Source: Onthophagus taurus (Eukaryota; Arthropoda; Insecta; Coleoptera; Scarabaeidae). Taken from it: a stretch of DNA of 64,000 nt. Position numbers and translations under genes: made by a program. The notes under the pieces are model-generated. The model was given only the letters and a program-made list of their open reading frames with translations. It had not been told where the DNA came from and ran no database searches. Shown here piece after piece: positions 50,701 to 59,000 of this stretch (within the stretch, counting starts at the first letter, position 1; each line of letters starts with the position of its first letter). Location: the NCBI RefSeq assembly GCF_036711975.1, contig NC_091968.1, positions 5,952,001 to 6,016,000 on the forward strand. Direction: 5' to 3'.

Positions 50701-53700
50701 TATATATATATATAGCTATAAGTTTTGTATAGAGTGTCCACCAAAAAGTCAGCAACACCCGTTTTATTTCTGTTCCATTGCATCTACATTTCTGAAATTT
50801 AGTTTATATGGGAAGTTCATACCGACCTTTCATCCGACCACAACTTCATTATTTTAATATAGTTTTCATTGCACCTTTAAATTATATGCGAAAAAATAAG
50901 TTGACTTTGATCAAAGTTATTGGTACCTAGCGCTTTTCGTTTTCGAGTTATTTTGATTTTAAATTTTTCTTGGCAATTTTCACCATGCTCTTTAAAACTC
51001 CATATCTCAGCAAACGTTCATTCAAAAAAGCTCTAAATTGGCACGATTACTCTTCAAATGCTGTCAAATAGATTGTTATTTCCTGTATCACAGTATCTTG
51101 TACAGGCTGGTCAAAAAGTGAATTACCTTTTTTCCGCATTCAATGGCCAGAAAGTGAAAATTTTAAATGGTAAGCCCCATATTTTATTAGCTATTTTTAT
51201 TAAGACATGATATTTTGGCAGTTTTTCGTTTAATTTGTTTTTACAATTAACTTTGATTGATAATCTTTTAGTTCACTATGTTTTATTTACCAAAAATAAC
51301 AAATAGAAGAACAAGTAAATGAATCAATGAAAACAAAAATTAGGTTTGGGTAAAAAATTTAATTCTCTCTCTGCTAGGTTAAAAAAAATATGGGGCGTAC
51401 CATATAAAATTTTTAGCTGTCTTGCCATTAAATATGGAGAAAAGACAATTCAATTTTTGGCCGTCCTGTATAAGATACTCTGATACAACAAATAACAATC
51501 TATTTGATGTCATCTGAAGAGTAATCGTACCAAGTTAGAGCTTTCTTGAATAAATATTGGCTGAGATATGAGGTTTTAAAAGCGTGGTGAAATTTACCAA
51601 ACAAAAACTTAAAATCAAAATAACTCGAAAACGAAAAATGTTAGGTACCAGTAACTTTTATCAAAGTCGACATATTTTTTCGCACATAATTAAAAGGTGC
51701 AATAAAAACTATACCATTCCATTTAAAATAACGAAGTTAAGGTCTACTTCCGGGAGACCGGAAGTGGCCACCATCTTGAAAATGCTTTAGATCGAAAGAT
51801 CGGTATGAACCTCCCATATAAGCTAAATCAGAGACGTTAAAGCAATGGAACAGAAATAAAACGGGTGTTGCTGACTTTTTGGCGGGCACTGTATACAAGG
51901 TGTTCCGGTGACTCGGGGCATAAAATTAACCTTATATACTAGAGCAAAAATGATGACGATTCGTGCAAAAAAAATTATTATAAATGTCTTCAAATGGCCA
52001 AGATATGGGCCATCAAAGTTCAGAAATTTTAACACATTTTTCTAAATATTTTCAATACCATTTATGGTAGAGCTTATTTATGGAGATTTATATTATTTAG
52101 GAGAGAATTTATGAAATTTGGAACATGGTAAACAAATATCAACCAAATCATTGAACCAATTTTGCCTTTGATCTGGCGGCGGCAACCATGCTATACAGGG
52201 TAAAGAAACTTTGATCCGCTATATCTCGCCAACGAGGCATTTGCGACCCCATGTATATTAAGACTATTCATCTTAATTTTTCATGTATTATCTACTCTAG
52301 AAGTCTGTCGGCGGTTTTTTGAATCACCCTGTATATTTTATTTGCTATTGTTTTGTATTATTTTTTATTATTATTATGGTTTTGCTTTTTATTCTTGTTT
52401 CTTTTGTTTTCTGATTTTTTAATTACTCAGTTTAGTTATTATAGTTTATTTAATTTATTGCTACAATGTCGAACAATTTTGTTATTTTAGTGTAACAATT
52501 AAGTGGTATTAATGTTTTAGGTTTAGCACCTGTTTTGTACCCTACTGATAACTAAATAAATAAATATCTGTGCTTATAAGTGCGTTATTTAACGTTTTTT
52601 CCGATAAATATTTTATAGCAACGAATAATTTCCTGCTTGATAAACCAGTTTTCTGTCTCGCTTATACTTATACTTTGTCTCCTTGTATATCCGTACCGTG
52701 GTCCAGTTTTTCCTTGTCTTGAAGCGCGTTTTTTTCTATATTTTCCCGTTTTTCTTTTTTTTTGTATTTTTGTTTAATTTTCTCTCACTTAAGACCGCAA
52801 TGCCTGCTTGCAAATGTAATACTAAATGTAAAGATCTGAGTGCTAAAGTTCAGTCTTTGTCTGATTCAGTTAAGAATATGAATGACAGTTCGACCAATCA
52901 TCCCTCGTCTGATGTAGACTTTTTGATTAACATAGGGAATTTGTCACAGTCTTCATCTGCTGGGGTGGGTTGCAGTCAAACAAGAAAATCTAAGCCGAGA
53001 CTTATTAACGTTGTACTGAAAAGTAAGGCTGATGTCCTTTCATTGTTGAGTAAATCAAGAAATCTACGAACTTTAAAAGCACTTACATTCATCATGATCG
53101 AACTCCCAATAAGCAATTATATGATCGAAATCTTCGTGCTGAGCTTGCTAGACGTACCGAGCTCGGAGAAAATGATCTCTACATCAATGGTATACCAGTT
53201 ATAAGCAAATCAACAAGAAGTCAGAAAAACTGAATACCACACAACAGAGCTTGTATTAACTTTATTATCAAAATGACGACCTTGGCTTAATCTGGAGAAA
53301 CCATCTAGTTCTATCTTAACCAGGCGAAGTTGTAGATTTTCGATTCTGCCGAGGTCGCTTGCGGCCGAAGTTCTGGGATGTGTTTAACATTTTTAGGTTC
53401 ATACAGCATTAAATATAAAGCCTCAGCCTCAAGCGACCTCTGCTTAATCAGGTGAAATCATCTATTTCTATCATAACCAAGCAAAGTCGTAGATTTTTGA
53501 TTTTATGTGTAGCCCAGGTCCCTTGCGGCCAAGGTTCTGCTCTATATTTAACATTTTTGGGTTCATAAAGCATTAAACATAGAGCTTCGGCCGCAAGCGA
53601 CCTCGGCTTAATCTGGTGAAACCATTTAGTTCTATCATAACAAGGCGAAATTATAGATTTTCGATTCCAAGTTCAGCCGAGGTCGCTAGCGGCCGAGGTT

Positions 53701-55525
53701 ATGCAATCTGTTTAACATTTTTGGGTTCATACAACATTAAACATAGAGCCTCCGCCGCAAGCCACCTCAGCTTAGTCTGGTGAAACCATCTAGTTCTATC
53801 ATAACCGGGCAAAGTTGTAGGTTTTTGAATCCAATTTTAGCCGAGGTCGCTTGCGACCGAGGTTCTGCTCTATATTTAACATTTTTGGGTTCATAAAGCA
53901 TTAAACATAGAGCCTCTGCCGCAAGCGACCTCGGCTTAATCAGATGAAATCATCCATTTCTATCATAACCAGGCGAATTCGTAGATTTTCAATTTTAAGT
54001 TTAGCCGAGATCGCTTGCGGCCGAGGCTCTGCAATTGATGTAATTTCAATCCCTACTTAAAGATTCTTTTCTTAACTATAGTATACAAGCAAATATTTGA
54101 ATTATGTATGTTACTGTAAAATCCCGAACTACGGCAAATCCTAAGATTTTCCACCGAAACCTAACATTTACCAACTCTGAATGGTAAAACTCCGAAATGT
54201 TCTGTGATCATGGTTCATTTCGAACTTTTACCACCTTTTACCACTTTTATACGGTAAATGTCGAAAAATAGACGCGTATAGACATGTTTGCGCACGTTTG
54301 TTTTGATTTTTGTTTGACTATAGGCGGCGAAGAAAATCTAATTACGTTGATGAAGGAAGGGAATGAAAAAATCAAGTATTACGTTTGCTGTATGTTGCTG
54401 TTGGACACGGTGGAAGGACTGGGTGCTTAAGGAATGTACCGCAGATATAAAAATGTAACAGTTGAGACTATTATGACATATTTGAAGCTGTGCCAACCTT
54501 ATCAAAAAAAAACAGAAGAGTTTGAAAAGGGCATTGTCATCAAGCCTATACTTCATAGTGAAATGAACTCACGTTGTCAAGTAGATCTAATAGTTCTACA
54601 ACCTAACCCTGATGGAAATTATAAATTCATTTTAGTTTACCAAGACCATCTTACTAAATTTCAATCTAAACGCGTTATTTTCACCACTTTTGGAGCTCGG
54701 AACATCTTTCATTCCGATAATAGTGGAGAATTTTGTAACCAAGTTATTGAAATTTTATGCTCTACTATGTGGCCGAACGTTAAAATAGTATATGGGAAGC
54801 CCAGACAGAGTCAAAGTCAAGGATCAGTAGAGCAGGGATGGAAACAAACCATTTAACAAAGTGGTCAGGGGGTTTGAAATTCATACAGGCGATGAAAAGT
54901 AGAGCATATCACGAGAGAATAAAATGTTCCCCCTACGAAGCAATGTTTGGCTATTGGTAAAAGCCAGAAAAATTATCTCTTGTTTAAAAATCTTCACATT
55001 TACCAACCCATGTTGGTAAATCTTAAGATTTACTAGTTAAACCTAAGATTTACCGTAACATATATATTAATATATTATAAACATTACATACCCATCTTTA
55101 AAACAATGTGCAGCTGTTAAAACAAAACTATCAGAAACTATTGATCCACCACAAACAGTTTCATTTTGATAAATAAGCTGTACTAACCACGGATATTCAT
55201 GGGGAGTGGTTTTCTCACCACCTATTACTCTCGAATATAAACCATAAGGGCGAGATTTTTCATTAGCTACGCCACAATCTATTCAAAAATAAAAGGGAAT
55301 TAATTTAATAATTAAAATATTAAAAAAATAAATAAATTACCACAATCAACATCATATTTTTGTAAAAAGTTGTGATAATCATATAAAGTTTTACTTTCCA
55401 ATGAAAACGAACCCATCTAAAAACGAAACAAATTAAAAAAAATAATTTGATAATAAGATAAAAAAAGAAAATTAATTACTTACAAATACACTAAATAAAG
55501 TGTAATAAAATTTTAACCACATCAT
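38302..55525 (-). CDS. SP1: secreted trypsin-like serine protease (7 exons over 17 kb)
   Basis: S1-family endopeptidase secreted as a zymogen. Exons: 55,525-55,484, 55,416-55,341, 55,278-55,092, 45,416-45,211, 38,784-38,585, 38,527-38,470 and 38,420-38,302. Every junction is GT/AG and in phase; total 295 residues. A signal peptide ([16 protein letters not shown]) is followed by a short propeptide with CDCGV and activation at R56-VIGG. Catalytic His97 (TAAHC), Asp146 (ADIML) and Ser240 (GDSGSP) are present. Asp234, six residues before the Ser, predicts cleavage after Arg/Lys. Unusual: GDSGSP in place of GDSGGP and SSGIGC in place of SWGIGC next to the pocket. No CLIP domain. Introns 3 (9.7 kb) and 4 (6.4 kb) carry satellites E and G and a transposon nest. 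It diverges from SP2, sharing a 560-bp intergenic region. Confidence 0.93.
38820..40442. repeat. Satellite E array 1, in SP1 intron 4
   Basis: About eight units of a 190-bp satellite marked by AGGAGTTATGAAATGATTTA, CAAATTGAAGCTGAAACC and CTTCAAGACCGTATATAAAC; the first motif recurs at 39,049, 39,237, 39,428, 39,617, 39,807 and 39,998. The array begins only about 35 bases upstream of SP1 exon 5's acceptor. Confidence 0.93.
40441..41342 (-). mobile_element. IS630/mariner-like DNA element inside satellite E
   Basis: About 900 bp bounded by inverted repeats of roughly 85-105 bp: ATTCAGACCACCCGG at 40,451 and its inverse GGGTGGTCTGAAT at 41,326, plus the shared inner stretch AAGAAGTTGCAATAAAAAAT. 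TA/TATA occurs at both ends, as expected for this superfamily. The interior holds the N-terminal part of a transposase on the minus strand and lacks the DDE catalytic region, so it is non-autonomous. Confidence 0.82.
40544..41003 (-). pseudogene. DUF4817-type transposase N-terminus, truncated
   Basis: Starts [20 protein letters not shown] at 41,003 and continues [14 protein letters not shown], then after a frame change [20 protein letters not shown] and [11 protein letters not shown]. This is the helix-turn-helix N-terminal region seen in insect IS630/mariner-like transposases (from memory of the family). The frame decays at about 40,600 and the catalytic domain is absent. Confidence 0.78.
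41343..44175. repeat. Satellite E array 2, in SP1 intron 4
   Basis: About fifteen units of satellite E following directly on the DNA element; the first unit begins mid-period, consistent with the element having split one unit. Two unit flavours alternate irregularly, one with ACTTTTGATTATAAAAAT and one with GTTTTTGGTTATAAAAAT. Confidence 0.92.
44176..45210. other. Mostly unique sequence in SP1 intron 4
   Basis: About 1 kb. 44,262-44,455 is the second copy of the dispersed repeat seen at 28,431, here split by about 88 extra bases. The rest, 44,456-45,210, is AT-rich with no repeat or coding signal that I can see. Confidence 0.55.
45211..45416 (-). CDS. SP1 exon 4 (catalytic Asp)
   Basis: 206-base exon, isolated by 6.4 kb from exon 5 and 9.7 kb from exon 3. 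Acceptor TTTCAG, donor GTAAGA. It reads [16 protein letters not shown] and, further on, [17 protein letters not shown] and [11 protein letters not shown]. Its entry phase (two bases carried over) matches exon 3 exactly, which is the main argument that the parts belong to one gene. Confidence 0.9.
45430..45862 (+). mobile_element. Transposon-derived fragment with a short hAT-like end
   Basis: A 71-codon open stretch at 45,510-45,725 ([20 protein letters not shown], later [16 protein letters not shown]) that I do not recognise, followed at 45,822-45,862 by about 40 bases (CTATATATAATAG...AAAAGTGCTACACTTGCATG) that recur at 47,101-47,150 as the beginning of the hAT fragment. Satellite E starts straight after. 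Confidence 0.45.
45863..47100. repeat. Satellite E array 3, in SP1 intron 3
   Basis: About six and a half units of satellite E lying between two copies of the same 40-base hAT-derived sequence (45,822-45,862 and 47,101-47,150). Confidence 0.9.
47101..48735 (+). pseudogene. hAT transposase fragment, split by a non-LTR insertion
   Basis: 47,101-47,511 reads [40 protein letters not shown] and [13 protein letters not shown], the central part of hAT-type transposases (TDNGSNM motif). The frame resumes at 48,557 with [20 protein letters not shown] and [15 protein letters not shown]. The words on either side repeat: KKLH is read before and after the insertion because its codons lie in the target duplication. 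N- and C-terminal parts of the transposase are missing. Copy is dead. Confidence 0.8.
47512..48556 (-). mobile_element. Non-LTR retrotransposon 3' fragment inserted in the hAT transposase
   Basis: Minus strand, 1,045 bp, with a (TTA)n tail at its left end. Bounded by CAAGAAACTTCAT (47,499-47,511) and CAAGAAACTACAT (48,557-48,569), a 13-bp target duplication with one difference. Reading right to left: YLGHVFRED-like text with [18 protein letters not shown] (48,430-48,214), [19 protein letters not shown] (48,302-48,015), [20 protein letters not shown] and [15 protein letters not shown] (48,010-47,780), then [15 protein letters not shown] (47,871-47,653). This is the region after the reverse transcriptase palm with a terminal Cys/His motif. 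GC-richer than everything around it, suggesting a recent arrival. Confidence 0.85.
48785..49345. repeat. Satellite G array 1, palindrome-bearing
   Basis: Three to four diverged units of about 150-165 bp. Marks are GTAGATTTTCGATTCC, TTTAACATTTTTGG and GCATTAAACATAGA. Units carry inverted arms of the type GCCGAGGTCGCTTGCGGC and GCCGCAAGCGACCTCGGC either side of the middle. GC content is much higher than in the other satellites. Confidence 0.8.
49346..49849. other. About 500 bp without a recognised feature in SP1 intron 3
   Basis: Between satellite G array 1 and a retrotransposon fragment. I see no repeat unit, splice structure or family motif. It may be the 5' part of the following element. 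Confidence 0.4.
49850..50605 (+). pseudogene. Non-LTR reverse transcriptase fragment (Jockey/CR1/R1 group)
   Basis: Plus strand: [11 protein letters not shown] near 49,905 (catalytic YADD intact), then [40 protein letters not shown] (50,100-50,170) and [18 protein letters not shown] ending at 50,305. At least two frame changes and several stops. The region before YADD is lost. Confidence 0.8.
50695..50716. repeat. (TA)n microsatellite
   Basis: About ten TA dinucleotides just left of the fold-back element, which may have used a TA here as target. Confidence 0.8.
50728..51895. mobile_element. Fold-back DNA element with inverted arms of about 450-500 bp
   Basis: Left end TAGAGTGTCCACCAAAAAGT, right end on the other strand TACAGTGCCCGCCAAAAAGT; both continue with CAGCAACACCCGTTTTATTT. 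Similarity runs inward for hundreds of bases (left arm about 50,730-51,190; right arm about 51,380-51,893), leaving a loop of roughly 190 bp. The right arm has about 50 extra bases containing CTTCCGGGAGACCGGAAGTG, itself a palindrome. TA is present at both ends. There is no coding capacity, so it is a non-autonomous element of a TA-targeting family. Confidence 0.85.
51892..52338. mobile_element. MITE with TATACAAGGTG / CACCCTGTATA ends
   Basis: About 445 bp directly abutting the fold-back element, beginning TATACAAGGTGTTCC and ending AATCACCCTGTATA. The short inverted ends flanked by TA are of a type seen in many insect TA-targeting MITEs. It holds no coding region. Confidence 0.6.
52339..52682. 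other. AT-rich stretch, probably 5' or 3' untranslated sequence of retroelements
   Basis: No repeat or gene signal. ATAAATAAATAT near 52,555 may be the 3' end of an older element; the T/C-rich stretch after 52,640 probably belongs to the untranslated leader of the ORF1 that follows. Confidence 0.3.
52800..53233 (+). pseudogene. ORF1 of a non-LTR retrotransposon, one frameshift
   Basis: Starts [20 protein letters not shown], with a short coiled coil, then [20 protein letters not shown]. Near 53,080 the frame changes and continues [20 protein letters not shown] and [20 protein letters not shown] to TGA at 53,231. The second half matches the C-terminal region common in ORF1 proteins of Jockey/CR1-like elements. 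No ORF2 follows: satellite G begins about 40 bases later, so only the 5' part of the element is present. Confidence 0.72.
53272..54040. repeat. Satellite G array 2, palindrome-bearing
   Basis: About five units of roughly 163 bp, GTAGATTTTCGATTC-type marks at 53,330, 53,490, 53,655, 53,818 and 53,980. Each unit has the pair GAGGTCGCTTGCGGCC and GGCCGCAAGCGACCTC separated by 50-60 bases, so each single strand can form a hairpin. Arrays 1 and 2 flank a 3.9-kb block of transposon remnants and may once have been one array. Confidence 0.85.
54109..55060 (+). mobile_element. Ginger-like DNA transposon with integrase remnant
   Basis: About 950 bp with inverted ends TGTTACTGTAAA (54,109) and TTTACCGTAACA (ending 55,060). 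The subterminal regions are rich in TTTACCAAC and its inverse. The 5'-TGTNR ends and a retrovirus-type integrase are hallmarks of Ginger DNA transposons. No clear target duplication. The right end is only 31 bases from the splice donor of SP1 exon 3. Confidence 0.6.
54434..54960 (+). pseudogene. Integrase core fragment, KRBA2/Ginger type, internally deleted
   Basis: Reads [54 protein letters not shown], then [14 protein letters not shown] and [17 protein letters not shown], and after a stop [20 protein letters not shown] and CSPYEAMFG. The D (in QVDL) and the second D (HSDN) of the DDE triad are visible; the stretch between TKF and FTTFGA is shortened by about 18 codons, and the E-containing helix has a stop after it. 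Non-functional. Confidence 0.78.
55092..55525 (-). CDS. SP1 exons 1-3 (signal peptide, propeptide, catalytic His)
   Basis: Exon 1 encodes 14 residues of the signal peptide and ends in phase 0 at GTAAGT; exon 2 starts [20 protein letters not shown]; exon 3 starts in [14 protein letters not shown], passes the activation site [16 protein letters not shown] and ends just after TAAHCFKDG. Introns 1 and 2 are 67 and 62 bp. Two start codons are adjacent (55,525 and 55,522); the outer one was taken. Confidence 0.92.
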
Positions 55526-56084
55526 CTCTATGCGAAACCAAAGTAAACAGTGGCGTTAAAAAACCCCATTAAACGTTGATGATTTTGACCCGCACGTATT
55601 ACGTAAAAAGAACTTTTATTATCACCAATAGCAAAAGCACATTGTATTGGTTTATTTTACTTCCCTTTTGTACTTTCATTGTTGGGTTATGTAATTTAAC
55701 CGAGTTAAGTCGTGATGTCGGTAGACATCAAGCCGTTCTAATAAGTTATTAACACTGATTCTTGTACAAAATCATTAAGGAAAAGGAAGTTCAAAAACAG
55801 GTGTATTAAGATTTATCGATGTTGGTTAATCATTAATCTTTGTGTCGTTGTAAAATTTAAATTTACTTCATCAAAATGTTTCTTTTAATTGCAATTTCCT
55901 TTGATTGGAAAATTCTAAAAGAATTTGAAATTATAAAAGAATAAAAAAAATTTGTCCCAGTTTAATATGTAGACCACAAAAGGTATTTGGTGGTAATGAT
56001 AGGAATTCCAAGGATTCCTTTTTAATATGTTCAAACTAACATGTACTCGGTTTTACATTTAAATGAAACAGTCGCATTAAAAAC
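55526..56084. promoter_or_regulatory. Shared divergent promoter region of SP1 and SP2
   Basis: 559 bp separate the two start codons, the only sequence available for both promoters. No strong TATA box in either direction; on the minus strand GATAATAAAAG near 55,606-55,618 is TATA-like for SP1. Divergent close spacing suggests but does not prove co-regulation. Confidence 0.5.
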
Positions 56085-59000
56085 ATGAACAAAATAAGGT
56101 GTGGATTCGTTTTGTTTTTACTATTTACAAAAAAATTAAGTAAGAAATACGATAATTTACAAAGTATTTTTTTTTAAATAGCTTTTTAGGGGGTGATGAT
56201 CAGTGTGGTGTACCAATTGGAAGTGTAATCGATGGAAAAATAGTGGGAGGATACGATTTGGGTTATTTCAAATACCCCTGGTTCGTTTCTCTATTAGAAG
56301 ACGGTGAACCAAGTTGTGGAGGAACGTTAGTTTCGAAAAAAATCGTCGTAACCGCAGCTCACTGTTTCGATTCATATTTGCGACCGCAAAGAGATCGCTC
56401 AATCACATTGGAGAAAGCCTTCGAGTACAAATTAGGCGTCTACAATAACTGTGTGCCACACGAAAAAAGCCAACAATCGTTTAAAGCGACGAAAGTGTAC
56501 GTTCACGAAAAGTATTTCGAAAAAGATCCGTATTACGATATAGCTGCGGTTAAATTGAACCGAGAAGCCAGCGATTTCCAACCGTGTTGTTTACCATCAA
56601 AAGGTGAATTCAAAAATTTTTGTTATGTACTAAATATTATTATTCGTTTTGTATTAGTAATGAAAGAAAGTCGTCGTCCAAAAGAAGCTTTAGTAACCGG
56701 ATTGGGAGAACTAAAATTTAACAGTAGAGATACTCCTTGTACAGTTCACGAAGCTCGGGTTTTAATGTATCCAGATAAAACTTGTAGGAGTATGTTGAAT
56801 CAAGCAGATGGGACTGGGAAGAAACTTAAAGGAGCTTTTTGCGCCGGTTATCTTTCCGGTGGAATAGACAGCTGTCGAGGGGATAGTGGAGGTCCTCTTA
56901 TCGCCTTAGGACCAAACAGTCGTTATTATCTTATTGGTAATTAGCAAATTTACTTAATAATCAACATTTGGAACATCATTTCTTTAAAGCTGAACTATAA
57001 TTTTTTGAATCAACTTTGTTATGGTAATATATCTTGATGTATCTCAAAAACTAATTGAGATATTGTTATAAAACAATAAGTAGCTTAAAGCAAATTTAAT
57101 GGAGATTTAATGCACCATAAATAGTTTCTTATTTTAAATAAACATCATTGTTATGATTTTTTAAATCCAACCTTGCATGTTTGATTGTTATAGATGTGAA
57201 ATAAAAACTTTGAAGAATCGTATCTCAAAAACGAATAGAGATATCATCATGAAATAAAAAACAATTTAAAGCAAATTTAGTTAGTAAGCAACATTTTGAA
57301 GATCATTTTTTCAAATCTTCAAATTTCGGAGCTATGATTTTTTAATCGCAACCTTGAATAACTTTAAATGTAAATGTTAGGGTAATTAAACTTGACGTAC
57401 CTCATAAACTAATTGATATATTGCTATGAAATAAAAAGCAGCTTAAAGCAAATTTAATGCACCATAAATAATTTCTTCTTTTCCATAAACATCGTTGTTA
57501 TGATTTTTTAAATTCAACCTTGGATCCATTGTTATAGAGTGAGATATAAACTTTAAATAATTGTATCTCAAGAACCAATGGGGATATCATCATGAAATAA
57601 AAAGCAATTTAAAGCAAATTTAGTCAGTAATAAACATTTTGAAGATCATTTTTTCAAACCTTCAAATTTCGGAACTATGATTTTTTAATTGCAACCTTGC
57701 ATAATCTTTAACGTAAATGTTAGGGTAATTTATCTTAACATATCTCAAAAACTTATTGAGATATTGTTATGAAATAAAAAGCAGCTGAAAGCAAATTTAA
57801 TGAACATTTAATGCACCATAAATAATTTCTTATTTCCCATAAACATCTTTGTTATGATTTTTTAAATCCAACTCTGCATGTTTGATCGTTATAAAGTGAA
57901 ATATAAATTTTAAAACATCGTATTTCAAAAACGAATGAAGATATCGTCATGGCATAAAAAGCAATTTAAAGCAAATTTAGTTAGTAATCAACGTTTGGAA
58001 CATCATTTCTTTAAACCTTCAAATTTCGGAGCTATGATTTTTTAATTGCAACCTTGCATAATCTTTAACGTAAATGTTAGTGTAATTAATCTTAACGTAT
58101 CTCAAAAACTAATTGAGATATTGTTATGAAATAAAAAGCAGCTTAAAGCAAATTTAATGAAGATTTAATACACCATAAATAATTTCTTATTTTCCATAAA
58201 CATCGTTGCTATGATTTTTTAAATCCAACTCTGCATGTTTGATCGTTATAGAGTGAAATATAAATTTTAAAGTATCGTATCTCAAAAACGAATGAAGATA
58301 TCGTCATGAAATAAAAAGCAATTTAAAGCAAATTTAGTCAGTAATCAACATTTTGAAGATCATTTTTTCAAACCTTCAAATTTCGGAGCTATGATTTTTT
58401 AATTGCATCCTTGCATAACCTTAAATGTAAATGTTAGAGTAATTAATCTTGACGTATCTCAAAAACTAATTGAGATATTGTTATGAAATAAAAAGCAGCT
58501 TCAAGCAAATTTAATGAAGATTTAATGCACCATAAATAATTTCTTATTTTCCATAAGCATCGTTGTTATAATTTTTAAATCCCACTCTGTATGTTTGATT
58601 GTTGTAGATGTGAAATAAAAACTTTGAACAATCGTATCTCAAAAACGAATTGAGATATTGTTATGAAATAAAAAGCAGCTTGAAGCAAATTTAATGAAGA
58701 TTTAATGCACCATAAATAAGTTCTTATTTTCCATAAACATTGTTGTTATGATTTTTTAAATCCAACTCTACATGTTTGATCGTGATAGAGTGAAATATAA
58801 ATTTTAAAACATCGTAGCCCAAAAACGAATGGAGATATCGGCATGAAATAAAAAACAATTTAAAGCAAATTTAGTTAGTAACCAACATTTTGAAGATCAT
58901 TTTTTCAAACCTTTAAATTTCGGAGCTATGATTTTTTGATGCAACCTTGCACAACCTTAAACGTACACGTTAGGGTAATTAATCTTGACGTATCTCAAAA

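Noticed and set aside
54434-54856. Endogenous retrovirus integrase
   Set aside because: No LTRs, gag, protease or reverse transcriptase nearby; inverted TGTTAC ends and wording fit a Ginger/KRBA2-type DNA transposon better.
56604-56657. Reading the 54-base intron 2 of SP2 as coding
   Set aside because: It is open, but it has GTGAAT...TATTAG splice sites and would insert 18 residues of LNIIIRFVLV-type sequence right after the CLPS motif, where the family has none.
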